Assembly (NCBI GenBank): GCA_958352815.1
Contig: CATWQA010000007.1
Location: 8,514 to 72,513 of the forward strand
DNA: 64,000 nucleotides
DNA from: an uncultured Eubacteriales bacterium
Lineage (GTDB): Bacteria; Bacillota; Clostridia; Monoglobales; Monoglobaceae
Direction of reading: 5' to 3'
In this document: in pieces, positions 6,566 to 14,892 of the stretch
How the letters are laid out: the number at the start of each line of letters is the position of its first letter
Position numbering within the stretch: the stretch's first letter is position 1
Translations under genes and position numbers: made by a program
The notes under the pieces: model-generated
The model's input: the letters and a program-made list of their open reading frames with translations, nothing else
Database searches by the model: none
What the model was told of the DNA's origin: nothing

Positions 6566-8480
6566 ATTTTTCGGCAATACACTCAAAGCTGTCAAACGGC
6601 GCGTAAATCACGCTTTCCTCACCGCTGTAAGCGTACATTCCTATCATTGCGCCTGTGAAACGCTTTCCTTTGCTGATTGCTTCGCTGCACAGATAGTATA
6701 TGTTTTCGGCAACATATACTTCCGTGTAGTTTTCTCCGTCAAAGCTGTAGTAGAAAGTCCTCTTAAGTCCTTCTGTTTTGATCTTGAGATAGAGAGCCCC
6801 GGTTGTGTTTGGTATTTCAACAGTGTATGTATATCTCTCTGTTTCATCTATTTTCTCAAACAGCTTTAAAGCGTAACCGTTTCCGTTTTTGTAGATACCG
6901 TATGTGAAGAAAGTATTTTCATCGTAGTATCCGGTAACGCCGTAGTTCTGTTCGCTGTTAAGCTTAATCCCCAGGTCGAGCTTGCATATTGCCTCAAAGT
7001 TAAAGTCGGGCTGTCTGCGAACCGTTATGTTCTTCGCAGACTTAGATGTAAGAGGCTTTCTTGAACCCTTTATGTATACTCTGCTGTCACCGAATTTTAA
7101 GCCGTCAGGCTCGGGGGTTCCGGCAAAAATCCAGAAATGTCTCAGTCGCCCGTTATCAAAATGGTCAAGTCCTGCATTGTGCTTGCGTGTTGTGCGAGGC
7201 AGGTTGGGCTTTTTCTGGAGAGTGCTGGGCCCCTGTAAGTTGTTTACGATAGGCCAGCCGTCCGGCGTCCATGTTACGGGGTCGAGACAGGTCTCTCTGC
7301 CCATAATGGCGTACTTGTGGTCTAAATACCGGTTGCACAGGTATACAACGAACCACTCTCCGTTTTGGGTCTGAACAAGCTTTCCGTGACCGGTACAGGT
7401 GATGGGCGCATCTGTATCTCTCTGGGTCATAATCGGATTGTATGGGCAGGGCTCATATACGCCCTTTAAGGTTTTGCTTCTGGAAACTGTTATCTGGTGT
7501 CCGGGGCCTGTTCCGCCCTCTGCCTCAAACAGGTAATAATATCCGTCTTTGTAAAGCAGGTGAGGACCCTCGGGAGCGCGTTTGTTTGTGCCGTAGTAGA
7601 GAAGCTCCGCCTCTCCGATCTGCTCGGTGGCGTCCTCATTTAATTCCAAAATCCTCGCACCTCTGTTAAGGAGCATATAACGTCTGCCATCAACATCCGT
7701 AAACAGGGAGGGGTCAATTCCGTCCTCGTTAATAAATACAGGCTTTGAGTAAGGTCCCTCGGGCTTATCCGAAGACACAATAATCTGCCTGCGCTTAACA
7801 GGCATGTCGTCATTATACCTCAGTGTGGCCGTAATGTAGAACTTGCCTTTGTGATACGAGATATCCGGCGCCCAGTAACCTCTGCCGCCTTCTAAGCCGT
7901 CTATGTTTGCCCATTCCGGATTTGTTATGGCATGACCTACAGTTTCCCAGTGAACAAGGTCTGTTGAGTGGGAAATGGGAATACACGGGAAGAATACAAA
8001 TGAAGAATTAACCATGTAGTAATCCTCGCCAACCCGAACTATGGACGGATCTGCATAAAATCCGCGTCTTACCGGGTTTTGGTACATATCCTCCAGCTTT
8101 GAGCCCACAACTTGCTCAAAGTATTCTTCTATATCTGTAAAGCCTTTTTCATGAGCCAAATGGTAGGGTGTAATTAAGTCCTTATCCCCGTGACAGGGTG
8201 ACATGCCCACACGTTCAACCAGATACTTAACACACTCAAGATTGCCTGTAAGAACAGCATCATGGAGCACTGTTCTGTAGTTGCTGTCGCAGGTGTTAAA
8301 ACTTGCAAAGGTATATTCAACAAGATATTTCACAATGTTAATATCCCCTGTTCTAACCAAATAATGCGCGGCGGAAATTCCGTTTTCGTCCTCTTGTTCA
8401 ATCATTTTAGGCGCGGACGACAGCAGATCTTTCACCTTGTCAATCTCGTTGTTCTTTATAAGTTCAATTATGTCGCTCAT
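6555..8480 (-). CDS. Ankyrin-repeat/GH43 glycoside hydrolase fusion
   Basis: 641 residues without a signal peptide, so apparently cytosolic. Residues 1-125 hold three to four ankyrin repeats (DENGISAAHYLVRTGDINIVKYLVE, NYRTVLHDAVLTGNLECVKYLVE, LITPYHLAHEKGFTDIEEYF). Residues 135-450 form a five-bladed GH43 domain with the expected catalytic set: D144 (FYADPSI), D256 (GIDPSLF) and E304 (APEGPHL). Residues ~455-641 look like a concanavalin-type beta-sandwich as in GH43 xylosidases and arabinosidases. AGGAG at 8488-8492 supports the start. The ankyrin-GH43 arrangement is unusual. It could act on imported xylo- or arabino-oligosaccharides, with the ankyrin part binding a partner; both are inference. 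Confidence 0.88.
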   Translation of the reverse strand: MSDIIELIKNNEIDKVKDLLSSAPKMIEQEDENGISAAHYLVRTGDINIVKYLVEYTFASFNTCDSNYRTVLHDAVLTGNLECVKYLVERVGMSPCHGDKDLITPYHLAHEKGFTDIEEYFEQVVGSKLEDMYQNPVRRGFYADPSIVRVGEDYYMVNSSFVFFPCIPISHSTDLVHWETVGHAITNPEWANIDGLEGGRGYWAPDISYHKGKFYITATLRYNDDMPVKRRQIIVSSDKPEGPYSKPVFINEDGIDPSLFTDVDGRRYMLLNRGARILELNEDATEQIGEAELLYYGTNKRAPEGPHLLYKDGYYYLFEAEGGTGPGHQITVSRSKTLKGVYEPCPYNPIMTQRDTDAPITCTGHGKLVQTQNGEWFVVYLCNRYLDHKYAIMGRETCLDPVTWTPDGWPIVNNLQGPSTLQKKPNLPRTTRKHNAGLDHFDNGRLRHFWIFAGTPEPDGLKFGDSRVYIKGSRKPLTSKSAKNITVRRQPDFNFEAICKLDLGIKLNSEQNYGVTGYYDENTFFTYGIYKNGNGYALKLFEKIDETERYTYTVEIPNTTGALYLKIKTEGLKRTFYYSFDGENYTEVYVAENIYYLCSEAISKGKRFTGAMIGMYAYSGEESVIYAPFDSFECIAEKYAK

Positions 8481-8516
8481 TATATATCTCCTCTCGAGCT
8501 CAAAAAATCTTTATAT

Positions 8517-8545
8517 ATTTTATCAAGGTTTTTTCATAATTGCAA
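8517..8545 (-). promoter_or_regulatory. Promoter of the GH43-DUF2520-yhbY run
   Basis: On the minus strand TTGCAA (8545-8540), 17-base spacer, TAAAAT (8522-8517), about 36 bases before the start codon. Confidence 0.65.
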
Positions 8546-8712
8546 ACCTTATTTAGTGTCGGAGAATAAAAATATTAAAAGCTTATAAGATATATAAGTT
8601 TTTAAATTTATATTTGGGTAAAAAGTACACAGTTTTTTTGCAAAATGCGAACATAGAATATACGTTGGGGATTAGTATCCCCGAATAATAGGCAACACGG
8701 GATAAATTTTTA

Positions 8713-8739
8713 TTGACAAAACTGCAAAGATGTTATAAA
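8713..8739 (+). promoter_or_regulatory. Probable galE promoter
   Basis: Perfect TTGACA (8713-8718) and TATAAA (8734-8739) with a short 15-base spacer. The divergent spacer 8481-8803 holds this and the GH43 promoter and no gene. Confidence 0.5.
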
Positions 8740-8803
8740 CTGTAGGTGCGGATGAATATGATTTATTTAGAAATTAAGACTTTTTGATATAGGAGGAATA
8801 ACA

Positions 8804-9790
8804 ATGGCAGTATTGGTTTGCGGAGGCGCAGGATATATCGGAAGCCATACGGTGGCGGAGCTCTTGGCCGGCGGCAAGGAAGTAGTTATTGCCGATAATC
8901 TCCAAAAGGGGCATAAGGACGCCGTTCTGGGCGGTAAGCTTATGGTCGGTGATTTGAGAGACAGTGATTTTATGGATAAGGTGTTCACCGAGAATAAGAT
9001 TGACTCGGTTATTCAGTTTGCAGCGGACTCTCTTGTTGGGGAAAGCGTCGGCGACCCCCTTAAATATTACAACAACAATGTGGTGTCAACCTTGTGTTTG
9101 TTGAATGCAATGCGGAAATATGATGTTCACGATATTGTATTTTCGTCAACAGCAGCTACATACGGCGAGCCGAAGAATATCCCCATTATGGAGACGGATC
9201 CGACGGTTCCCACCAATCCCTACGGTGAGACGAAGCTGGCTGTGGAAAAGGCGCTTAGATGGTGCTATGAGGCGTATGATATAAGATATACCGCTCTTAG
9301 ATATTTTAACGCGGCGGGAGCTCATATCAGCGGCAAAATCGGTGAAGACCATACTCCCGAGACGCATCTCATACCCATAATTCTTCAGGCAGCTTTGGGA
9401 CAGAGGGACTGTATCACCATATTCGGAAACGATTATAACACGGATGACGGAACCTGCGTTCGTGATTATATTCACGTTACAGATTTGGCAAACGCTCATA
9501 TTCTGGCTCTTGAAAAAATGCAGAAGGACGGAAAGTCCAATATATATAATCTGGGCAACGGAAACGGATTTTCCGTTAAAGAGGTTGTGGACCTTGCCCG
9601 CAAGGTTACGGGAATTGATATTAAGGCAGAGCTTGGAGACAGACGTCCCGGCGACCCGGCAAAGCTGGTTGCAACATCGGAAAAGGCTCAAAAAGAACTT
9701 AATTGGCAGCCAAAGTATAACGATCTTGAAACGATTATTGAGACGGCATGGAAATGGCATAAGGATAACCCAAACGGCTACAACGATTAA
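8804..9790 (+). CDS. galE: UDP-glucose 4-epimerase
   Basis: 328 residues, normal for GalE. It interconverts UDP-glucose and UDP-galactose in the Leloir pathway and supplies UDP-galactose for glycans. Visible are the NAD-binding GGAGYIGSH at the N-terminus, the short-chain dehydrogenase Ser in FSSTAATYG, the catalytic YGETK (Tyr-x3-Lys), RYFNAAGA, and the late substrate-binding region GDRRPGDPAKL. AGGAGG lies 7 bases before the ATG. The DUF896 gene follows by 12 bp. No galK/galT is present nearby, so a role in polysaccharide precursor supply is at least as likely as galactose use. Confidence 0.96.
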   Translation: MAVLVCGGAGYIGSHTVAELLAGGKEVVIADNLQKGHKDAVLGGKLMVGDLRDSDFMDKVFTENKIDSVIQFAADSLVGESVGDPLKYYNNNVVSTLCLLNAMRKYDVHDIVFSSTAATYGEPKNIPIMETDPTVPTNPYGETKLAVEKALRWCYEAYDIRYTALRYFNAAGAHISGKIGEDHTPETHLIPIILQAALGQRDCITIFGNDYNTDDGTCVRDYIHVTDLANAHILALEKMQKDGKSNIYNLGNGNGFSVKEVVDLARKVTGIDIKAELGDRRPGDPAKLVATSEKAQKELNWQPKYNDLETIIETAWKWHKDNPNGYND

Positions 9791-9802
9791 TTTAGGAGAT
9801 AT

Positions 9803-10018
9803 ATGGAGCAGAAAAAAATTCAGAGGATAAATGAGCTTGCAAAAAAGGCAAAATCCGCCGAGGGGCTGACTCCGGAGGAGGAAGAGGAGCGTCAGGCGCT
9901 GCGAAAAGAGTATATTGCGGATATGAAAAAGAGCCTTAGAGCGCAGCTTGACAATATTGACGTTGAATATCCCGACGGGAGGATTACTCCCCTAAAGTGG
10001 AAGAAGCGCAATCAGTAA
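9803..10018 (+). CDS. DUF896 (YnzC-like) small protein
   Basis: 71 residues with the family pattern: a helical hairpin INELAKKAKSAEGLTPEEEEERQALRKEYI, then MKKSLRAQLDNIDVEYPDG. Bacillus YnzC is a small soluble helical protein near SOS genes whose role is unclear. It follows galE by 12 bp with a GGAG ribosome site and is presumably co-transcribed. Confidence 0.88.
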   Translation: MEQKKIQRINELAKKAKSAEGLTPEEEEERQALRKEYIADMKKSLRAQLDNIDVEYPDGRITPLKWKKRNQ

Positions 10019-10020
10019 TG

Positions 10021-10058
10021 AAAAACGGACTTTGCACTGTCAAAGTCCGTTTTTACTT
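10021..10058. terminator. Bidirectional terminator between the DUF896 gene and the rubredoxin-flavoprotein gene
   Basis: A 14-bp perfect stem AAAAACGGACTTTG (10021-10034)/CAAAGTCCGTTTTT (10041-10054) with a 6-base loop. T-runs flank it on both strands. Confidence 0.9.
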
Positions 10059-10066
10059 TTCAAACC

Positions 10067-10675
10067 TTATTCGATTTTTTCAAAGTCCGACGCACCGTGC
10101 TTACAAATTGGGCAAGTAAAGTCGTCGGGTAAAATATCGCCCTCGTAGATGTACCCGCATATCTTGCATCTCCAGCCGCCTGTTGTCTTTTTGTCGGGCT
10201 GGGGCTTAATATTTTTGTGATAGTAAGCGTAGGTCACGCTTTCATCACTTGAAAGATTTTTTGCGTCTGTTAATTCAGACAGGAATATGGTATGGGTGTC
10301 ACAGTCGATAGTGTCAATAACCTTTAAGGAAAGATAGGCGTTTGTGTATTTGTCTAAATACAGTATTCCGTTTTCCGCCCTTTTTATGTCGGCCATGCCC
10401 TCAAACTTATCAACATCTCGCCCGCTCTGAAATCCAAACCGCTCAAAAATGCTGAAAGGAACCTCCTTTGTGAGAATCGATACGTTAAATTCCCTTGAAC
10501 TCACAATCATGTCGTGGGTCGCGTTGGTTTTGTTGAGTGAGATTAAAAGCTTCATGGGTTCTTTTGAGGTTATTTGTATAGCCGTGTTGATTATGCAGCC
10601 GTTATCCTTGCCCTCTGATTTTGTTGTGAGAAGATATAAACCGTAGCCTATGCTATATACTGCCGAAGTATCCAT
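10067..10675 (-). CDS. Flavin reductase-rubredoxin fusion (high-molecular-weight rubredoxin type)
   Basis: 202 residues. The first ~150 form a flavin reductase-like FMN-binding domain (SIGYGLYLLTT, INTAIQITSKEPM, NATHDMIVSSREFNVSIL). The last ~45 are a rubredoxin with CKICGYIYEG and CPIC iron-binding pairs. In clostridia and acetogens this architecture (Hrb) moves electrons from NAD(P)H to oxygen- or peroxide-reducing partners such as flavodiiron proteins. The start at 10675 is chosen because AGGAGG (10683-10688) is 7 bases upstream; the 10-codon longer reading has no such site. It is monocistronic with its own promoter. Confidence 0.9.
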   Translation of the reverse strand: MDTSAVYSIGYGLYLLTTKSEGKDNGCIINTAIQITSKEPMKLLISLNKTNATHDMIVSSREFNVSILTKEVPFSIFERFGFQSGRDVDKFEGMADIKRAENGILYLDKYTNAYLSLKVIDTIDCDTHTIFLSELTDAKNLSSDESVTYAYYHKNIKPQPDKKTTGGWRCKICGYIYEGDILPDDFTCPICKHGASDFEKIE

Positions 10676-10711
10676 TAGCGCACCTCCTGAAGATAATTTA
10701 TTCATAGTGAT

Positions 10712-10740
10712 ATTATACAGGGTTTGAAGCCCAAAGTCAA
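10712..10740 (-). promoter_or_regulatory. Promoter of the flavin reductase-rubredoxin gene
   Basis: Minus strand TTGACT (10740-10735), 17-base spacer, TATAAT (10717-10712). Confidence 0.8.
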
Positions 10741-10841
10741 TATTTTTTTATTTAAAATAACCGTTCTTAAATATATAGTTTGTAAAAATTTTAACAAAAT
10801 ATCCAAAGTAATAAATTTGATAATTTTTTTATTCAAATTTA

Positions 10842-10869
10842 TTGCAAATTTGAAATTTTATGTTATAAT
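10842..10869 (+). promoter_or_regulatory. Promoter of the NifU-like/GGGtGRT operon
   Basis: TTGCAA (10842-10847), 16-base spacer, TATAAT (10864-10869) in very AT-rich sequence. A leader of about 90 bases precedes the first ATG and holds no obvious riboswitch. Confidence 0.7.
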
Positions 10870-10964
10870 TGATTGAGAAGCGGTTAATATCGAATTTTGT
10901 GTTTTTTGTTTTGTTATCAGCTTTTCAGGAAATTCGGTGATCGCAAAATGAAAGGAGCAAACAT

Positions 10965-11657
10965 ATGAAGTATTCAAGTGAAGTAGAATCGATGTGTCCT
11001 CTGGTTAAGGGAGCATATCACGGTCCTGCCCCCATTCCTCAGGAGGGAAAGTGGACGCAGGCAAAGGAAGTTAAAGACATTTCCGGTCTTACTCATGGTA
11101 TTGGCTGGTGTGCGCCCCAGCAGGGTACGTGTAAGCTGACCCTCAATGTTAAAGAGGGCGTTATCCAGGAAGCATTGGTTGAAACTGTCGGCTGCAGCGG
11201 TATGACGCACTCTGCGGCAATGGCGTCCGAAATCCTTGTGGGCAAGACGATTTTGGAAGCCCTTAACACAGACTTGGTCTGTGACGCTATCAACACAGCT
11301 ATGAGAGAGCTTTTCCTGCAGATTGTTTACGGACGTACTCAGACTGCGTTCTCAGAGGACGGTCTGCCTATCGGCGCGGGTCTTGAGGACTTGGGTAAGG
11401 GTCTCAGAAGTCAGGTTGGTACTACATATGCAACCTTGGCAAAGGGTCCGAGATATTTGGAGCTTGCTGAGGGATATATTACTAAGTGTGCCGTTGATGA
11501 GAACGACACTATTATCGGTTACAAGTTCGTTCACCTAGGCAAGATGATGGAAATGATTGCCGGCGGAATGGACGCAAACGAGGCTTTGGAAAAAGCCAGC
11601 GGTCAATACGGTCGAGTTGACGACGCTGCAAAGCTTATTGATCCGCGTCACGAATAA
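10965..11657 (+). CDS. NifU-like (IscU-fold) protein paired with GGGtGRT
   Basis: 230 residues. Residues 45-120 align by eye with the NifU/IscU scaffold fold. ETVGCSGMTHSAAMASEILV followed by GKTILEAL matches KTFGCGAAIATSSMATELVK and GKTIDEAL in the true scaffold at 37531. Cysteines sit at 11, 49, 56, 77, 106 and 175. The cluster-ligand cysteine after VG is kept (C77), C49 or C56 could replace the first ligand, and the third scaffold cysteine is absent. The C-terminal 100 residues are extra (RYLELAEGYITKCAV, HLGKMMEMIAGG). AAAGGAG precedes the ATG. It is followed 19 bp later by the GGGtGRT gene. Function is unknown. Confidence 0.8.
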   Translation: MKYSSEVESMCPLVKGAYHGPAPIPQEGKWTQAKEVKDISGLTHGIGWCAPQQGTCKLTLNVKEGVIQEALVETVGCSGMTHSAAMASEILVGKTILEALNTDLVCDAINTAMRELFLQIVYGRTQTAFSEDGLPIGAGLEDLGKGLRSQVGTTYATLAKGPRYLELAEGYITKCAVDENDTIIGYKFVHLGKMMEMIAGGMDANEALEKASGQYGRVDDAAKLIDPRHE

Positions 11658-11676
11658 GAATAGGAGGAATTGAAAT

Positions 11677-12678
11677 ATGGCTTTATTTGAGAGTTATGAG
11701 AGAAGAATTGATCAAATCAATGCAGAGCTACAAAAGCACGGAATTTCTTCTATTGAAGAAGCAAAGCAGATTTGTGATGAAAAGGGCGTAGACGCTTATA
11801 AGATTGTTAAGGACATTCAGCCCATTTGTTTTGAGAACGCAGCTTGGGCTTATGTTGTAGGCGCTGCCATCGCTATTAAGGACGGCGTGACAAACGCGGC
11901 TGATGCTGCTGAAAAGATCGGTCTCGGTCTCCAGTCCTTCTGTATTCCCGGAAGCGTTGCGGACGACAGAAAGGTTGGTCTCGGTCACGGTAACCTGGGG
12001 GCAAGACTTTTGAGAGAGGAGACAAAGTGTTTCGCTTTCCTGGCAGGCCATGAGTCATTTGCGGCTGCTGAGGGCGCTATCGGTCTTGCAAAGAGCGCTA
12101 ACAAGGCAAGAAAAGAGGACTTGAGAGTTATTCTGAACGGTCTCGGTAAAGACGCTGCTCAGATTATTTCAAGAATTAACGGATTTACTTATGTTCAAAC
12201 TCAGTTTGACTATTATACCGGTAAGGTAAACGTAGTTAAAGAGATTGCATACTCAAAGGGCGAGCGTTCAAAGGTTCGCTGCTACGGTGCGGATGACGTT
12301 CGCGAGGGCGTTGCTATCATGCACCTTGAGGGTGTTGACGTTTCTATTACAGGTAACTCAACTAACCCCACAAGATTCCAGCACCCGGTTGCAGGTACAT
12401 ATAAGAAAGAATGTATCGAGCAGGGTAAGAAGTACTTCTCTGTTGCAAGCGGCGGCGGTACAGGCAGAACTTTGCACCCCGATAACATGGCTGCAGGCCC
12501 CGCTTCTTACGGCATGACCGATACAATGGGCAGAATGCACAGCGATGCGCAGTTTGCAGGTTCTTCATCTGTTCCGGCTCACGTTGAAATGATGGGTCTC
12601 ATCGGCGCAGGTAATAACCCCATGGTTGGTATGACTGTTGCTGTTGCAGTTGCGGTTGAGGAAGCAATGAATAAGTAA
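11677..12678 (+). CDS. GGGtGRT family protein
   Basis: 333 residues named for its signature GGGTGRT at 259-265 (ASGGGTGRTLHPDN). Other conserved-looking blocks are GLGHGNLGARLLREETKCFAFL (residues 101-122), GHESFAAAEGAIGLAKSANKAR, and a late IGAGNNPMVGM. Six cysteines are spread at 33, 51, 89, 118, 202 and 246. It is soluble, with no signal peptide. AGGAGG precedes the ATG. The glycine-rich motif could bind a nucleotide or anionic cofactor, but no characterised homologue is known to me. It is consistently discussed as a partner of the NifU-like protein upstream; the pairing suggests iron-sulfur or sulfur chemistry, which is inference. Confidence 0.88.
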   Translation: MALFESYERRIDQINAELQKHGISSIEEAKQICDEKGVDAYKIVKDIQPICFENAAWAYVVGAAIAIKDGVTNAADAAEKIGLGLQSFCIPGSVADDRKVGLGHGNLGARLLREETKCFAFLAGHESFAAAEGAIGLAKSANKARKEDLRVILNGLGKDAAQIISRINGFTYVQTQFDYYTGKVNVVKEIAYSKGERSKVRCYGADDVREGVAIMHLEGVDVSITGNSTNPTRFQHPVAGTYKKECIEQGKKYFSVASGGGTGRTLHPDNMAAGPASYGMTDTMGRMHSDAQFAGSSSVPAHVEMMGLIGAGNNPMVGMTVAVAVAVEEAMNK

Positions 12679-12703
12679 CACAAGAATTTAAAATATAGTC
12701 TTA

Positions 12704-12763
12704 AAACGCAGGCGTGAGTTGATATTAATAATCATTACTCATTCGCCTGCGTTTGTGTTTTAT
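12704..12763 (+). terminator. Terminator of the GGGtGRT operon
   Basis: Stem AAACGCAGGCG (12704-12714)/CGCCTGCGTTT (12744-12754), extended inside by TGAGT/ACTCA, followed by T-rich sequence to 12765. Confidence 0.85.
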
Positions 12764-12781
12764 TTTAAAACGGAGGAGATT

Positions 12782-12881
12782 AGATTTTAGATGCTATTAT
12801 ATTCAGCTTATAACAGATGAGGAAAGAGCCTTTGGCGGAATGATGGCGCATTACGGGAATATCATACGTAGTTACGCATAA
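12782..12881 (+). pseudogene. Short open stretch, possible 3' remnant of a lost gene
   Basis: After an in-frame stop, 32 codons read protein-like (QLITDEERAFGGMMAHYGN, ending RSYA) with no start signal. The last 20 bases overlap the 3' end of the convergent ABC permease gene. It lies exactly where the resistance-transporter island begins. I do not recognise the family; a chance ORF is possible. Confidence 0.25.
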
Positions 12882-14892
12882 CTCTTGACCGAAGTATAAA
12901 GAAAATAGCAATCTGGATTATTACCACTAAGCAGCAAACGCAGCAAACCAACTGCATTGTTTTTCCGATATAGATAACGTCGGAAACCAACATGATACGG
13001 TATGTCGTAAAGGCTCCGATGATACATCCAAGTACGGTCGGGATAAAATAAACGAACAGCATTTGTTTTGAAATAAGCCCTTTAATCTTTTTGCGTTTCA
13101 TTCCCAAACGTCGCAAATCATTATAAACTTCGGTATCGTCCCAAATTGTGCTAATAAGTTTTAGACCAATTACCATGACTGCGGAAACAAAGGCAACGAT
13201 AGCAATAAAGAGCATAAGCATGAGGTGTGTAGCAAAGGCTTCAAACTGCGTAGTCGTGCTGCTCAATTTTGACAGAGGATATAGCGACCATAAGCGGACA
13301 ATTTTTGTTTCGTTTCCCTCAAAGGGAAGGTACTCTGCTTGACTTCCTGTTTTCGCAAATGTTGCGCTGTTATGCCAATTTGTGAATATTACTCCGTCGT
13401 TGTCAGAAATAACAGCTTGCAGAATATTGTTTTGAAAATCCGTTGTATCTTGCCAATTTTCCACATTTACCATATAGGAAACAGCTTTATATTCGTTTGC
13501 GAGTGTAGCTGCAATCGTGTGATAATCCTCATTGTTCAAAATCAAAAACGGGGAAAAAACAGACCCGGTATTAAAAAGTCCATCGCGGCATATCGGTTCA
13601 TTTTGGGTCAGGGTAAATTCTTGTTCAGTAGTAGGATTATAAAAAAGGCTGCTATCTGCTGAAAAAGCATTTAGCTTATACTTCATGCTGCTATCATAAT
13701 AAACGGTATAACTTCCCTTTGTGACGGATATTGCCATATCGGATAAAGCGTTAAAATTATCCTCGCTTACGATTATACGCGAACCCCAATCGCGCTCACC
13801 GCTTTTATAATTGTTCTGCACACCGAGCAACAGGCAATCTATATATTTTAAGTCGGTAATGGTCGCGTTGCTTTTTGCAGCCATTTCCTCAATACGTTTT
13901 TCAGTCATGGGGTGTTCATAGGTCGCATTGATTGTATAGTCGTAAGGCTCATTCAAGGCGACGTTATAACCGTCAATAAATCCTGCTGCTATGAAGCCAA
14001 TCCCAAATATCGTAAAGGTAATGAGAAGTGTCGCCACAAATATAGAACGTGTATATTGCCGGATTTTTTGTTTTAGCAGATTATAAAAGACGATGTTTTT
14101 ATAATACGCTTTATCATTGTACTTTTTCAGAATATCCCCAATGGACGCACATTGAATAATCAACAGATAAACACCTAAAACAGCTCCCGCCAAGCCTATA
14201 AAAGCTAACAAAGTATTGAGGAAACCTCCGAAATTTTGCAAAGTGAAAAACGCAATGATACCGGCAGGAATAAGTAAAACACCTAAAATCAACGAAAACA
14301 GGTTTCCTTTTTTTGCAGCTTCGTTTTCATCAGAAGCCTTAATGATTTTCAAAATATCAACAGTTTTGATGTATCTGCGGTTGATCGTCCGCAGGATAAA
14401 CCAATTCAGCAGGGAAAACAGAAATGCAATGGCTAACCCTGCATAGCCGATGCTAAATGCTGTTTCCTGCGTTTTCAGAAAGATATTAAGAAATGTCCAA
14501 CACAAATAGGCAAGTGGAACCGACAGTAGTAGACCAAGCAAAGCAGCAATTTGAAAAAGGAGCGTGTATTCTTTGACAATAATCTTTTGTACGCTGCGTC
14601 GGTCAATGCCGAGGGAGAGGAAAATACCAATTTCACGCGATTTATATTTGAGGAAGATACTGTCTGCATACACAAGAAAAACAATGATACCCAACATTGA
14701 GCCGAAAAACATAGCCTGTGAAATTGTTTGTGTCGAGCCGCCGTCAGCTAAAACATTTATAACGGTAGGGCTGTATTGCAAAACGCCGTATGCGCCTGTC
14801 ATTGCAATGGAAAAAATAACTGAGAAGAAGAACAGCCCATATTGCTTTCGATTATTCCTAAAAAGTTTTCTGCTAACATCGTTAAGCGTCAT
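12862..14892 (-). CDS. BceB-like FtsX-domain ABC permease
   Basis: About 676 residues, typical of peptide-antibiotic detoxification permeases. There is one N-terminal helix (YGLFFFSVIFSIAMTGAYG), then a first FtsX block of three helices, a middle helix pair, and a large extracellular domain of about 200 residues (approximately 320-530). Three C-terminal helices follow (LMLMLFIAIVAFVSAVMVIG etc.). The extracellular domain between TM7 and TM8 is the hallmark of BceB-type transporters that sense and remove bacitracin, lantibiotics or similar cell-wall peptides. ATG at 14892 is preferred; in-frame ATGs at 14898 and 14904 are alternatives. It overlaps the ATPase gene by 11 bp. Confidence 0.9.
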   Translation of the reverse strand: MTLNDVSRKLFRNNRKQYGLFFFSVIFSIAMTGAYGVLQYSPTVINVLADGGSTQTISQAMFFGSMLGIIVFLVYADSIFLKYKSREIGIFLSLGIDRRSVQKIIVKEYTLLFQIAALLGLLLSVPLAYLCWTFLNIFLKTQETAFSIGYAGLAIAFLFSLLNWFILRTINRRYIKTVDILKIIKASDENEAAKKGNLFSLILGVLLIPAGIIAFFTLQNFGGFLNTLLAFIGLAGAVLGVYLLIIQCASIGDILKKYNDKAYYKNIVFYNLLKQKIRQYTRSIFVATLLITFTIFGIGFIAAGFIDGYNVALNEPYDYTINATYEHPMTEKRIEEMAAKSNATITDLKYIDCLLLGVQNNYKSGERDWGSRIIVSEDNFNALSDMAISVTKGSYTVYYDSSMKYKLNAFSADSSLFYNPTTEQEFTLTQNEPICRDGLFNTGSVFSPFLILNNEDYHTIAATLANEYKAVSYMVNVENWQDTTDFQNNILQAVISDNDGVIFTNWHNSATFAKTGSQAEYLPFEGNETKIVRLWSLYPLSKLSSTTTQFEAFATHLMLMLFIAIVAFVSAVMVIGLKLISTIWDDTEVYNDLRRLGMKRKKIKGLISKQMLFVYFIPTVLGCIIGAFTTYRIMLVSDVIYIGKTMQLVCCVCCLVVIIQIAIFFILRSRVMRNYV

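Noticed and set aside
6565..6595. Upstream TTG start for the DUF2520 gene
   Set aside because: It adds ten residues before the natural Rossmann start and has no ribosome site; ATG at 6565 fits the family better.
12770..12790. Possible attachment-site repeat matching the 3' end of tRNA-Ser
   Set aside because: CGGAGGAGA is only loosely similar to GGCGGAGAAGG; not enough to call an att site.
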